Below, one piece after another: positions 32,309 through 40,515 of a stretch of DNA of 64,000 nt; the stretch's first letter is position 1, and each line of letters begins with the position of its first letter. Position numbers and translations under genes: made by a program. This stretch comes from an uncultured Acetatifactor sp. (GTDB lineage Bacteria > Bacillota > Clostridia > Lachnospirales > Lachnospiraceae). The notes beneath the pieces were generated by a model. The model was not told the origin of the DNA. It searched no databases and saw only the letters and a list, made by a program, of their open reading frames with translations. The stretch is taken from contig CANQJL010000009.1 of assembly GCA_947624245.1 (NCBI GenBank), positions 25,821 through 89,820 on the forward strand. The letters are read 5' to 3'.

Positions 32309-33181
32309 TTACATGATCTCTGCGACCGTAAAATACAGACCCTGTCCGCGCACAAAAATGGGAATCTTGCATACGGACCCGTCGCGCACCTGCTCCTTTA
32401 CCCCGTTGTACTCAGGCGGCATCAGCTCAAGCGAAACGCCCTGTCTGCTCAGCTCCGAGGCATAGAGACCGTTGATACAGTTCAAAAGTTCACCTGCCGC
32501 ATCCAGGGAATCCGAATCCAGACAATCAAATTCCTCCTGTCCGAAGGAACAGCACACACTCAAAAGCGCTCCGTCCCTCTCCGAGAAGCAGGTCACGATT
32601 CCTTCTTTGCCCACAAGCGCCTGACTTACCATATCGTCCCTGGGAATCTCGTCCACCATGACGCCTCTGCCGAGATAGATATTTCTGTTCACCAGACGAA
32701 TCAATGTGCGGACGGCCATCCCGATGATATCCTGATACTTCTTTGCCTCATCGGGCAGAAGCAGCGGAATAATTCTGTCGACATTGTCGCTCTTGATATC
32801 TTCCAGCTCCGAATTGCTGTAGCCGTACCGGCGCTTAAAATCACTCAACAGAAGATCGATCTCTTCCATCGTGATCAGCTGCTCGTCTACCAGCGCCTGA
32901 ACAAAGATCAGATAAGCATTTCCCTGCTGCTTTAACAGTTTGTCGATCTGCTCCTCCGTCAGATACCCCTTGCTCACGGCAATATCGCCGAACCGCTGGT
33001 CCATCATCGCCTGCAGCCTGTTGACCTCGTCGGCCTGCTCGATGGTGAGCAGCCCCTCGTTCACGGCAATCAGCCCGAGCTTGACCCGAACGGCATCCTG
33101 TTTTGCCAGGATCCGGCTCAGTTGATCTTTTGTTATCTTTCCTGTCTCTACGAGATAGTTGCCCAAAATATGTTCTACCAT
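32309..33181 (-). CDS. CheX-like phosphatase domain fused to MshEN-type N-terminal repeats
   Basis: A 290-residue protein. The N-terminal 100 residues hold two to three helical repeats like those in GspE/MshE N-terminal domains (ILGNYLVETGKITKDQLSRI and FGDIAVSKGYLTEEQIDKLL), which in other proteins can bind c-di-GMP. The C-terminal part (about 160-290) resembles CheX: GMAVRTLIRL, SVCCSFGQEEF and LDAAGELLNCINGLYASEL, the last carrying the helix with the E-x-x-N phosphatase motif (ELLN). It probably dephosphorylates the CheY encoded just downstream. Nucleotide binding is untested. Confidence 0.75.
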   Translation of the reverse strand: MVEHILGNYLVETGKITKDQLSRILAKQDAVRVKLGLIAVNEGLLTIEQADEVNRLQAMMDQRFGDIAVSKGYLTEEQIDKLLKQQGNAYLIFVQALVDEQLITMEEIDLLLSDFKRRYGYSNSELEDIKSDNVDRIIPLLLPDEAKKYQDIIGMAVRTLIRLVNRNIYLGRGVMVDEIPRDDMVSQALVGKEGIVTCFSERDGALLSVCCSFGQEEFDCLDSDSLDAAGELLNCINGLYASELSRQGVSLELMPPEYNGVKEQVRDGSVCKIPIFVRGQGLYFTVAEIM

Positions 33182-33237
33182 TCCGCCTCTCCTGTTCCGC
33201 GCTGTTGCAGCCGATTGACTTACGATTACTACATTTT

Positions 33238-33266
33238 AGTATATCTCTAAGGACGGCATGTGTCAA
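33238..33266 (-). promoter_or_regulatory. SigA-type promoter of the CheX-CheY pair
   Basis: Minus strand TTGACA (33261-33266), 17-nt spacer, TATACT (33238-33243), about 55 nt before the CheX gene. Confidence 0.85.
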
Positions 33267-33370
33267 GGAATATCCGCCTTATCCTGCCGTCCATATCCGT
33301 TTTGTTTTGATGTGACATTGCTATGTCTCGAGGCGGCATATCCTGCCCTGTCTTGATGTAACTTTGCATG

Positions 33371-33398
33371 AAAAAACCTGCCGGCAAAAACCGGCAGG
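33371..33398 (-). terminator. Terminator of the amino acid ABC operon
   Basis: Minus strand CCTGCCGG, loop TTTTTG, CCGGCAGG, then TTTTTT. Confidence 0.92.
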
Positions 33399-33410
33399 CG
33401 TTGATCCGCT

Positions 33411-34241
33411 CTATAAGACCTTGGACAAAAATTCCTTCAGTCTGGGATTTTGGGGATTTCCGAAAAATTCCTCCGGTGAACCGCTCTCAAGGATCTGTCC
33501 CTCGTCGATAAAAAGCACTTTATTGGCGACTTCTCTGGCAAAGCCCATCTCGTGGGTCACAATGATCATGGTCATGCCTTCCTTCGCCAGCGCCTTCATC
33601 AGATCCAGCACCTCCCCTACCATCTCGGGGTCCAACGCGCTGGTAGGCTCGTCGAACAGGATCACGTCCGGATTCATGGCCAGAGAACGCACGATGGCCA
33701 CTCTCTGCTTTTGTCCGCCGGAAAGAGTGGACGGATAGACGTCCGCCTTGTCCTCCAGACCGATACGCTTTAACAGGGAAATCGCCTCGTCCCGCGCCTT
33801 TCTCTTAATGTCCGCCTTGCTCTCCGTGACGGGAAGCAGCTCCTTCCTGTGCTCCTTCGCCCTGAATACGTTGGTGAAGCGTGTCACAAGGTTGCTTCGT
33901 TTCGCCCTGCGCAGATCCTGACAGCGCAGATAGACGGGCGCCAGCATGATGTTTTCAATCACGGTCTTGTTGTGAAAGAGGTTAAAGTGCTGGAACACCA
34001 TGCCCATATGTCTTCTGTGGACATTGATGTCCACCCGCTGGTCCGCGATATCTACGCCGTTAAAAATGATCTGGCCTCCCGTGGGATCCTCCATACAGTT
34101 CAGGCAGCGCAGAAAAGTACTCTTGCCGGAGCCGGAGGGACCGATCACCACAACGATATCGCCCTTGTCGATCTTGACGCTGATACCGCGAAGCACCTGC
34201 AGGCCGTCGAAATGCTTTTCCAGATTAATGACGTCTATCAC
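33411..34241 (-). CDS. Polar amino acid ABC transporter, ATP-binding subunit
   Basis: A 276-residue GlnQ/HisP-type ATPase. Walker A is GPSGSGKST at about 34, the Q-loop follows in [11 protein letters not shown], the signature is TLSGGQKQR, Walker B is [14 protein letters not shown] and the H-loop is [10 protein letters not shown]. It is about 35 residues longer than usual because of a basic insertion between the Q-loop and the signature (about 95-140, with [11 protein letters not shown] and [12 protein letters not shown]). The start codon is GTG. It overlaps the permease gene by 17 nt. Confidence 0.93.
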   Translation of the reverse strand: MIDVINLEKHFDGLQVLRGISVKIDKGDIVVVIGPSGSGKSTFLRCLNCMEDPTGGQIIFNGVDIADQRVDINVHRRHMGMVFQHFNLFHNKTVIENIMLAPVYLRCQDLRRAKRSNLVTRFTNVFRAKEHRKELLPVTESKADIKRKARDEAISLLKRIGLEDKADVYPSTLSGGQKQRVAIVRSLAMNPDVILFDEPTSALDPEMVGEVLDLMKALAKEGMTMIIVTHEMGFAREVANKVLFIDEGQILESGSPEEFFGNPQNPRLKEFLSKVL

Positions 34242-34935
34242 TTCTTCTCAGGCTCCTTTCCATAATCTTGATCCCTGCGCTGATGATCAGCACCAGCAGG
34301 ATATAAATAAGCGCCATGACCAGATAAGGAACCATGAATTCATAGCTGTTGCTTCCGATGTAGTTAAACGCCACATAGAGATCCGCGGCACCCACAAAGC
34401 TGACGACCGACGTCTCCTTCACCAGAGTGATGAACTCGTTTCCCAGAGTGGGCAGTATATTCTTCACCGCCTGCGGAAGCACGATCTTCATCATCGTGGT
34501 GCCGAAGCTCAGGCCCACTGCCCGTCCGGCCTCCATCTGTCCCTGATCGACGGACAGGATACCGCTCCGCATGATCTCGGATATGTAAGCGCCGCTGTTC
34601 AGACCGAAGACCCAGATGGCCACCTGCACGCCCGTCATGCGCTGACCCAGCAGGGGCAGCATAACGAAATAGAACAGCAGAAGCTGCACCACCATGGGCG
34701 TCCCGCGGAAGAAGCCCACATAGAAGCTGCAGAAGCCGTTCAGAATACGGGGCAGCAACTTATACTTGGGAATGACTCGCACGGTAGCGATCAGCGTTCC
34801 GATCACAATGCCGATGATCAATCCCAGAACGGCAATGATGAGCGTGTTCTTCAATCCCTCTATCACCCTCACATAGCCGTTCTGATTGATAAAGATTTCT
34901 ATGAATTTGTCGATTTTCTGACTAAAATTGCCCAT
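34225..34935 (-). CDS. Polar amino acid ABC transporter, permease subunit
   Basis: A 236-residue HisM/GlnP-type permease with about five membrane helices. [20 protein letters not shown] starts the first, [16 protein letters not shown] follows, and the EAA-loop is [20 protein letters not shown] with [20 protein letters not shown] after it. It sits between the binding protein and the ATPase, 12 nt from the former. Substrate specificity cannot be read from the permease. Confidence 0.92.
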   Translation of the reverse strand: MGNFSQKIDKFIEIFINQNGYVRVIEGLKNTLIIAVLGLIIGIVIGTLIATVRVIPKYKLLPRILNGFCSFYVGFFRGTPMVVQLLLFYFVMLPLLGQRMTGVQVAIWVFGLNSGAYISEIMRSGILSVDQGQMEAGRAVGLSFGTTMMKIVLPQAVKNILPTLGNEFITLVKETSVVSFVGAADLYVAFNYIGSNSYEFMVPYLVMALIYILLVLIISAGIKIMERSLRRSDRRH

Positions 34936-34947
34936 TGATCCTCTGTC

Positions 34948-35793
34948 TTACTGCATGGTATTGATAGATGCCGTGATAAATTCCGCCGGTGCGGAGTCGA
35001 TGATAACGTACTGGATATTGCCGTTGAGCATATCCTGAACTGCCAGCGCGCCGTTCTTATAGCCTACAGCCTCTGCCGCAAAACCGGCAAATCCCCACTC
35101 CTCGTCGCCTTCTACATAGAATTGGCCTGTAGTGCCGTTCTGTACACCGATCTTCACACTGGCATCCTTTGTGTTCAGTATGGCTTCCACGGAAGCGGCG
35201 TCCGTGCAGTTGTCGAACTCCGTGTTGTCGGAGAGAGTGATCAGTCTCTGAGAGGCGATGTAATATGAATCAGAGAACGCCACATACTCCTCTCTGTCGG
35301 GTCTCACCGTAAGTCCCGCCATGGCGATGTCGCATTTCTGCTGGCCTACAGACAGACATACCGCATCGAAATCCATGTTCTGGATAACGAGCTCTTTGCC
35401 GAGATACTCTGCCAGCGCAGCCGCGATCTCCATATCCACGCCGTAGTAGCTGTCGCCCTGCGTGTACTCGAAGGGCTCAAATGCGGCGTTGGTAGCCACC
35501 ACCAGCTGGTCCTTGCTCTCATCGTATGCGGCAGATGTCACAGGTGAAGGCGTGCCGTCGCCGAAATACTTGTTGCAGATCTCATCGAAGGTACCGTTGT
35601 CCTGAATCTCCTTGATGAAAGCGTTCACAGACTCCAGCAGCTCGGGCTGGGTCTTATCCACGCCAAATGCGTACTCCTCATTCGTCAGGTCGACGGGAAT
35701 CACTTTTGCTGTCTTTGCAGCGTCCTTGCCGCATCCGGCGAACGCGGATACAGCCAGCACTGCGGTGAGTGCGATTGCTAAAAACTTTTTCAT
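34948..35793 (-). CDS. Amino acid ABC transporter substrate-binding lipoprotein, circularly permuted
   Basis: A 281-residue lipoprotein with a signal peptide and lipobox AFAGC (Cys21). Residues about 31-78 (EEYAFGVDKTQPELLESVNA to DEICNKYFG) correspond to the C-terminal end of ordinary SBP_bac_3 proteins. After an 18-residue linker, the usual N-terminus begins at about 97 (LVVATNAAFEPFEY, YYGVDMEIAAALAEYL), and the protein stops at AEFITASINTMQ, exactly where the moved segment would normally follow. The fold should be complete but permuted. AGGAGG lies seven bases upstream of the start. It is first in the operon. Confidence 0.9.
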   Translation of the reverse strand: MKKFLAIALTAVLAVSAFAGCGKDAAKTAKVIPVDLTNEEYAFGVDKTQPELLESVNAFIKEIQDNGTFDEICNKYFGDGTPSPVTSAAYDESKDQLVVATNAAFEPFEYTQGDSYYGVDMEIAAALAEYLGKELVIQNMDFDAVCLSVGQQKCDIAMAGLTVRPDREEYVAFSDSYYIASQRLITLSDNTEFDNCTDAASVEAILNTKDASVKIGVQNGTTGQFYVEGDEEWGFAGFAAEAVGYKNGALAVQDMLNGNIQYVIIDSAPAEFITASINTMQ

Positions 35794-35954
35794 TTTTCTC
35801 CTCCTATACTGCAATATATTTATGGCGAATTCCCCCTTGCAGCCGGTAAGGAACCGGCCGGCAGGAATTCCCCATCTACGGATATGAAAATAATATCATA
35901 CCTGTTGTAATGTACCATTTTTTGTCGGAAAATGCAACATTTTTTGCGGCACAA

Positions 35955-37403
35955 TTATCCGAGCCGCCGCAGTACCTCCAGCACATAATTCCATGTCCGC
36001 TGTACGGAGGCAATCTCCAATCGTTCCTCCGTGGTGTGAATGTCTCTTATGTTCGGCCCGAAGGAAACGCAGTCCAGCTCCGGAAGCTTCCCCGCGAACA
36101 ATCCGCATTCCACCCCCGCGTGAATGGCCTCGACAGAGGGCGGATATCCGTATTGCCGCTCAAACACTTCGATCATCAGCTCTCTCAGCAGAGAATCCCG
36201 TCTGTACTCCCACGCCGGATAGTCTCCCGTGCAGTTCATGGTTCCGCCGAACCGAGCCGTCAGGGCGGCAAGGCGGTCGACCAGCTCTTTCTTTTCCGCG
36301 CCCACGCTGCTGCGGACGGAATAGCTCATCACCACCTCGTCGCCTGCAGTCTGCAAAATACCCATGTTCAGGGAAGTCTGTACCAGTCCCGGTATCTCCC
36401 CGCTCATGCTCTGCACGCCGTTTGGCAGCTCTGTCAGTGCCGAGACAATACGTTCCGCACAGCCTTCTTCCATGGCGCGGCAGCTCCCTTCCCCGCCGAA
36501 GGAAAGCTTCAGCGCAAGCTGCGGATCGGCATCACGATATTCCGCCGCGAACAGCTCATGACATTCCACCGTCAGCTTTTTGGCCGCCTCAAGGTCTTCT
36601 GGGCGAAGCACCAGCCTGGCGGCAGCTTCCCGGGGAATCGCATTGTCCTTTAATCCTCCCGACACCGAGACCAGCGCATACGGCACCGCCTTGCGCAGCT
36701 CCTTCAGCGCCCGGCCCAGCAGCACGTTTGCGTTCGCCCGCCCCTTATGGATCTCCACGCCGGAATGACCGCCGATGAGACCGCCGATTTCCAGAACGGC
36801 TTCCACTCCGTCCGCCGCCCTGCGCAGCACGGGGAAACGGCAGACAGCGTTCACTCCGCCTGCGCAGCCCACCAACAGAACGCCTTCCTCCTCGGAGTCG
36901 AGATTCAGCATGATCCGCCCCTTTAGCGGGGAACAGTCAAGCCCCGCCGCGCCCAGCATTCCGATCTCCTCGTCCACGGTAAGGACCACCTCCAGAGGCG
37001 GGTGGGGGATATCGTCCGCGGCCAGGATTGCCAGCGCATACGCTATAGCGATGCCGTCGTCCCCGCCCAGTGTGGTGCCCTCCGCAAACACGACGCCCTC
37101 CTCCGCTCTCAGAGCAAGGCCGTCCTTTTCCGGATCCACGGCGCTGTCCGCCGTCTTCTCGCATACCATGTCCAAATGTCCCTGCAGGATCACGGGCCGG
37201 GCCTTCTCATATCCCGCCGCAGCGTCCTTGAAAATAATCACATTGTTGCATTCGTCCTGAATGTACCTCAGACCGTGCGCGACGGCAAAGCGCACGCAAT
37301 AGTCGCTGATCTGCTTTGTATTTCCCGACCCGTGCGGTATGGCGCAGATCTCCTCAAAATAACGGAACACCGATGCCGGTTCCAATTCCGATAACACGCC
37401 CAT
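35955..37403 (-). CDS. pepD: Aminoacyl-histidine dipeptidase (M20 family)
   Basis: A 482-residue cytosolic dizinc dipeptidase (PepD/carnosinase type). Metal ligands are visible in ILQGHLDMVCEK, TLGGDDGIAIAYALAILA and VVLTVDEEIGMLGAAGLD. The last carries the catalytic and ligand Glu pair; LNLDSEEEG and IHAGVECGLF follow, and the terminal FGPNIRDIHTTEERLEI supplies the last His. The start at 37403 has AGGTGG upstream. It is monocistronic and separated from rubredoxin by short tandem repeats. Confidence 0.93.
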   Translation of the reverse strand: MGVLSELEPASVFRYFEEICAIPHGSGNTKQISDYCVRFAVAHGLRYIQDECNNVIIFKDAAAGYEKARPVILQGHLDMVCEKTADSAVDPEKDGLALRAEEGVVFAEGTTLGGDDGIAIAYALAILAADDIPHPPLEVVLTVDEEIGMLGAAGLDCSPLKGRIMLNLDSEEEGVLLVGCAGGVNAVCRFPVLRRAADGVEAVLEIGGLIGGHSGVEIHKGRANANVLLGRALKELRKAVPYALVSVSGGLKDNAIPREAAARLVLRPEDLEAAKKLTVECHELFAAEYRDADPQLALKLSFGGEGSCRAMEEGCAERIVSALTELPNGVQSMSGEIPGLVQTSLNMGILQTAGDEVVMSYSVRSSVGAEKKELVDRLAALTARFGGTMNCTGDYPAWEYRRDSLLRELMIEVFERQYGYPPSVEAIHAGVECGLFAGKLPELDCVSFGPNIRDIHTTEERLEIASVQRTWNYVLEVLRRLG

Positions 37404-37447
37404 GCTCTCCACCTCTTCCAAGTTTTCTTAATTTAATTTTCTACCCT

Positions 37448-37493
37448 GTTTTCTTAATTTTCCCAACATTGTTTTCTTAATTTTCCCAACATT
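37448..37493. repeat. Two perfect 23-bp tandem repeats
   Basis: The unit GTTTTCTTAATTTTCCCAAC plus ATT occurs at 37448-37470 and 37471-37493 without a difference. A degenerate third copy begins at 37422. They sit between divergent pepD and the rubredoxin promoter. Confidence 0.9.
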
Positions 37494-37496
37494 CGA

Positions 37497-37525
37497 TTGT
37501 CTTTTGGGACCGGTTGTGATATAAT
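37497..37525 (+). promoter_or_regulatory. SigA-type promoter of rubredoxin
   Basis: TTGTCT (37497-37502), 17-nt spacer, TATAAT (37520-37525), about 55 nt before the ATG. Confidence 0.88.
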
Positions 37526-37581
37526 CCATTGTATGAATGGAACAAAGCTTCCAAGTACATTATCCGAAAGGAGTCTTAGCT

Positions 37582-37755
37582 ATGCAAAAGTATTTCTGTA
37601 ATCCTTGTGGCTACACATATGACCCTGCCAAGGGCGATCCTGAGCACGGCATCGCACCCGGAACGGCGTTTGAAGATCTCCCCGATGATTGGGTATGCCC
37701 CGTGTGCGGAATCGATAAGAGCATGTTCCAGCCCTGCATCGACAATTACAACTAA
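37582..37755 (+). CDS. Rubredoxin
   Basis: A 57-residue one-iron electron carrier. The two Cys knuckles [15 protein letters not shown] and [11 protein letters not shown] supply the four iron ligands, and DLPDDWVCP is the conserved linker. Size is standard. The ATG at 37582 has GAAAGGAG ten bases upstream; an in-frame ATG 15 codons earlier would add a non-homologous leader. It is monocistronic with its own promoter and terminator, consistent with oxidative-stress or general redox roles in an anaerobe. Confidence 0.96.
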   Translation: MQKYFCNPCGYTYDPAKGDPEHGIAPGTAFEDLPDDWVCPVCGIDKSMFQPCIDNYN

Positions 37756-37762
37756 AAAGCCA

Positions 37763-37798
37763 AAAGAGACCGGTAGTTCTGCTATCGGTCTCTTTTTA
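37763..37798. terminator. Rubredoxin terminator, shared with the convergent gene
   Basis: AAAGAGACCGGTAG and CTATCGGTCTCTTT form a stem followed by TTTTATTT on the plus strand. The right arm covers the last codons of the minus-strand gene at 37782. Confidence 0.88.
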
Positions 37799-38210
37799 TT
37801 TCCTCTGCAAGGCGGTCCCGCAGGTATTCATACCGCAGCCGCTTTTCCTCTTTTGCAAAATGCGTCTCCCGAAGCTGTTCCTGACAGTCTCCGTAATCCA
37901 GTGCTTCCCCCTGAAACTGCTCGCTGGTCAAATCGAACACGCAGTCCCCCACAACGTTGAAGCAATGATAGTTTCCGCCGGGCCGCAAAATGCCGCAGAC
38001 CCTGCCGCCGAAAATGTCCTGCATCAGAAACGCCGTGATCGAGCACTGGCCCAGCGTGGGATTCTGCTCACTCCACTCCTCCCGCAGACGCGGCGCGCAG
38101 GTGTCGGCGCACCATATTTTTAGGAGAATGTCATAATAATCCCGCGGGGTAAGCCCGTTCTTATCCTTGATATCGGCCGTCTCCCAGCCGTAAAATCCAT
38201 ATTTTTTCAT
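37782..38210 (-). CDS. YunG-like protein of unknown function
   Basis: A 142-residue protein. The central PTLGQCSITAFLMQDIFGG, then YHCFNVVGDCVFDLTSEQF, resembles the Bacillus YunG family, where a GQC motif followed by a His and Asp hints at a papain-like or transglutaminase-like fold, but catalysis is unproven. The ATG at 38210 is chosen from the conserved MKKYGFYGWE start; the reading frame continues upstream antisense to cysK, which I regard as spurious. It lies 66 nt after cysK and may be co-transcribed. Confidence 0.72.
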   Translation of the reverse strand: MKKYGFYGWETADIKDKNGLTPRDYYDILLKIWCADTCAPRLREEWSEQNPTLGQCSITAFLMQDIFGGRVCGILRPGGNYHCFNVVGDCVFDLTSEQFQGEALDYGDCQEQLRETHFAKEEKRLRYEYLRDRLAEEIKRDR

Positions 38211-38275
38211 TTTGCCGCGCCCCTTTCTCCTTGCACGATACGCGGCGGCAGACGAAGCGCCTCCACGCCTCCGCT

Positions 38276-39178
38276 TTAAATCAGCGCCGTGCTGAAATAT
38301 CTCTCCGCTCTGTCCGGCAGAACGGTGGCGATCACCTGATCCCTGCCGTATTTCTTGGCCATGAGCTTTGCGGCCCAGACATTCGCCCCCGAGGACGTTC
38401 CCACCAGAAGCCCCTGCACTCTTGCCAGCTCCCTGGCCGTGTTGATCGCGTCGTCGTCGCTGACCTCCACAATGTCCGTGATAATGCTCGTATCCAGAAT
38501 GTCGGGTATGAAGCCGTCCCCGATTCCCTGAATCTGGTGCAGTCCGGGTTCGTCTCCCAAGAGCGCACTGACGTTCTTCGGCTCCACAGCCACGATCTTG
38601 CACTCGGGATTCTTTTCCAAAAGATACTTTGCGATGCCCTGCAGCGTTCCGCCGCTTCCGATGCCGGAGACAAAGATATCTATTTTCTTTCCCAGCTGCT
38701 CCGTCAGCTCTCTTGCCGTAGTCCGATAATGGGTATCCGGATTGGCAGGATTCTGGAACTGCTGAGGGACAAAATATTCGTCGGAGGACGCCGCCAGCTC
38801 CATCGCCTTCTGCACACTTCCGTCGATGCTGAGCTTCGGGTCGGTGAGCACCAGCTCCGCGCCCAGCGCCCGAATGATCTTCTTCCGCTCGTCGCTCATG
38901 TTCTCCGGCATGACGATGATCACCCGATAATTCTTGCGGACGCCGCACAGGGCGAGACCGATACCGGTATTTCCGGAGGTCGGTTCGATGATGGTCATTC
39001 CGGGCCGAAGTTTCCCGCTCTTTTCCGCCTCCTCGATCATATTGAGAGCGATCCGATCCTTGATGCTTCCCCCCGGATTCAGGAACTCCGCCTTCGCGTA
39101 GACATTCAGGCCCGTGGTCTGCTCCAGACTGAGAAGGGGCGTATTGCCGATCAGATCCAGTACATTCGTATAATACAT
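38276..39178 (-). CDS. cysK: Cysteine synthase A (O-acetylserine thiol-lyase)
   Basis: A 300-residue PLP enzyme that makes cysteine from O-acetylserine and sulfide. The PLP Lys is in GGSIKDRIALNM (about residue 41), the substrate loop is PTSGNTGIGLA, the phosphate-binding Gly loop is GIGSGGTLQGI and the C-terminal Ser is in GTSSGANVWAA. Length is typical of CysK rather than the longer CysM or CBS. The ATG at 39178 is better spaced from GGAAGG than a TTG three codons earlier. Confidence 0.95.
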   Translation of the reverse strand: MYYTNVLDLIGNTPLLSLEQTTGLNVYAKAEFLNPGGSIKDRIALNMIEEAEKSGKLRPGMTIIEPTSGNTGIGLALCGVRKNYRVIIVMPENMSDERKKIIRALGAELVLTDPKLSIDGSVQKAMELAASSDEYFVPQQFQNPANPDTHYRTTARELTEQLGKKIDIFVSGIGSGGTLQGIAKYLLEKNPECKIVAVEPKNVSALLGDEPGLHQIQGIGDGFIPDILDTSIITDIVEVSDDDAINTARELARVQGLLVGTSSGANVWAAKLMAKKYGRDQVIATVLPDRAERYFSTALI

Positions 39179-39206
39179 ATTTTCCAAACCTTCCTTTCCC
39201 TACCAG

Positions 39207-39212
39207 AGTATA
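39207..39212 (-). promoter_or_regulatory. Likely -10 element of cysK
   Basis: TATACT on the minus strand, about 30 nt before the cysK ATG. The matching -35 (TGGAAT, 17-nt spacer) is weak, which fits a regulated promoter. Confidence 0.5.
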
Positions 39213-39236
39213 GCACAGCCCTCCCGATTATTCCAG

Positions 39237-39277
39237 AGGCATTCCAAATTCCCTTCACCCGGGCGTTCTGAATGCCT
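39237..39277. promoter_or_regulatory. Inverted repeat upstream of the cysK promoter
   Basis: AGGCATTC (39237-39244) and GAATGCCT (39270-39277) are perfectly inverted around 25 nt that contain a further GGAATTT. Position next to the -35 suggests an operator or the terminator hairpin of the upstream small gene; there is no T run. Confidence 0.4.
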
Positions 39278-39302
39278 TTCACCGAGACCGCAATATACCC
39301 GC

Positions 39303-39458
39303 TTATTTCCCGTACCCTTCCACAATTTCAAAATATTCCTGAATCTCGGCCCGCGCTTCCTCCTCAGACAGGCCAAACTGCGCCATGACCAGATGAAGGA
39401 CCGTGTCCACCGCGCAATCCTGCGAGAACTTGTCCCGTATGAAATCTATCGGATCCAT
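39303..39458 (-). CDS. Small acidic protein, unknown
   Basis: A 51-residue protein (MDPIDFIRDKFSQDC at the start, then VMAQFGLSEEEARAEIQEYF). The second half looks like one helix-turn-helix-sized bundle. GGGAGG lies nine bases before the ATG at 39458; an alternative ATG gives 79 residues but has no ribosome site. I do not recognise the family. It is upstream of cysK on the same strand. Confidence 0.5.
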   Translation of the reverse strand: MDPIDFIRDKFSQDCAVDTVLHLVMAQFGLSEEEARAEIQEYFEIVEGYGK

Positions 39459-39557
39459 AAGCTGTTCCTCCCTCACATTGTTGTACTCTTCTCTATTGCT
39501 GCACTCTTCTCCCCATGGAGTTTTGTTCATTGTAACTGCCAAACGGAAAGCTATGAT

Positions 39558-40220
39558 TTACTTCTCTGCCTGTATTTCGGTCACTTCTACCGCGAAATCC
39601 TCATAGGCGGTAATGAAGGATTTTATTTCATCGGCAGAGCCACAGGGAAACATATCGTACAGCACAAAGACTCCGCTCGCGGAAACCGCTTTGTTTTCAC
39701 CTGCGGTGAACGTTACCGCGATTGGTACGGCATTATCAAATGTGTACAGATAGATTACGTTGCCGTCAGCATTTTCATTGACGAAAGTTTTGGACGCCGT
39801 ACACAAGCCGGAAACCGCCAGATGCTCAACGCCGCTCCTCCCGTTCAGCTGTGTCACCAGCGAGCCGAGAGTCCTTTGGAGAATGAGAGACTTTAAATCT
39901 TCGGACATACTGTCAGACGCATCAAGTCCTGTCATTGCCAAGAGTGTCTCGTCCGAAAAAGAAATCGCATAGACCGCCTTAGGCGAGGAGTAGTCTCCGT
40001 CGGCAAGCTCCTGAACAATAGCTTTTAATCCCGTATCTCCTGTGACCAGATCGATATATTCTTCAGACTGTACCATCTCGGACATGAGCCGAACGATTTC
40101 GAGACCTTCGGAATAGAAAGATGTCGCCTCAAAGCTGCCTCCGCTATTTCCGCAGGCCGATAGCCCAAGCAGCGATACAAGAGTGAGGACAGCTATAAAC
40201 CTGCCGATTATTCTTTTCAT
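39558..40220 (-). CDS. Lipoprotein of unknown function
   Basis: A 220-residue lipoprotein: signal peptide with lipobox LSAC (Cys about residue 24), then a mixed alpha/beta protein with DETLLAMTGLDASDSMSEDL and YLYTFDNAVPIAVTFTAGEN. I recognise no domain. GGGAGG lies eight bases upstream of the chosen start. It is 99 nt upstream of the small acidic protein gene and is preceded by the terminator of the amidoligase operon. Confidence 0.6.
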   Translation of the reverse strand: MKRIIGRFIAVLTLVSLLGLSACGNSGGSFEATSFYSEGLEIVRLMSEMVQSEEYIDLVTGDTGLKAIVQELADGDYSSPKAVYAISFSDETLLAMTGLDASDSMSEDLKSLILQRTLGSLVTQLNGRSGVEHLAVSGLCTASKTFVNENADGNVIYLYTFDNAVPIAVTFTAGENKAVSASGVFVLYDMFPCGSADEIKSFITAYEDFAVEVTEIQAEK

Positions 40221-40358
40221 GACAACTTCCTCCCAAAACTGCGTTTTGTCACTCTGTTTGACCATGCCGAAATTATAGCACATCACCAAAACGGCTACAA
40301 GAGGTCAGCTCAAGATGGCTCATCACGAATTTTTCTTTATGCAGAATCTTCGATTGCA

Positions 40359-40391
40359 CAAAAAGAGGTCCTCCGGTCGCCCCGGTGAACC
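40359..40391 (-). terminator. Terminator of the ATP-grasp/M14 operon
   Basis: Minus strand GGTTCACCGG, loop GGCGA, CCGGAGGACC, then TCTTTTTG. Ten pairs with one A-A mismatch. Confidence 0.72.
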
Positions 40392-40438
40392 CCTAACGCT
40401 CAATACTCCTAACAGAAAGCCCCGCTCCTGAAACTCAT

Positions 40439-40459
40439 TTATTATTGATCGCCGCCTGC
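40439..40459. repeat. 21-bp copy of the ppdK 3' end
   Basis: TTATTATTGATCGCCGCCTGC matches 48032-48052, the last codons of ppdK, at 19 of 21 positions and in the same orientation. Read on the minus strand it encodes QAAINNK followed by a stop, as at the ppdK terminus. Confidence 0.5.
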
Positions 40460-40515
40460 CTATTCTTCCTGAATATGCGCATCATTTCGTCTATCTGCCG
40501 GACCGGGCGGCAGGA

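Noticed and set aside
37448..37493. CRISPR array
   Set aside because: Only two adjacent copies without spacers and no cas genes.
37782..38948. Long minus-strand frame of 388 codons
   Set aside because: Its first 246 codons run antisense-in-frame-shift through cysK and have repetitive Arg/Gly-rich content. Only the last 142 codons look like a real protein, so I annotate 37782-38210.
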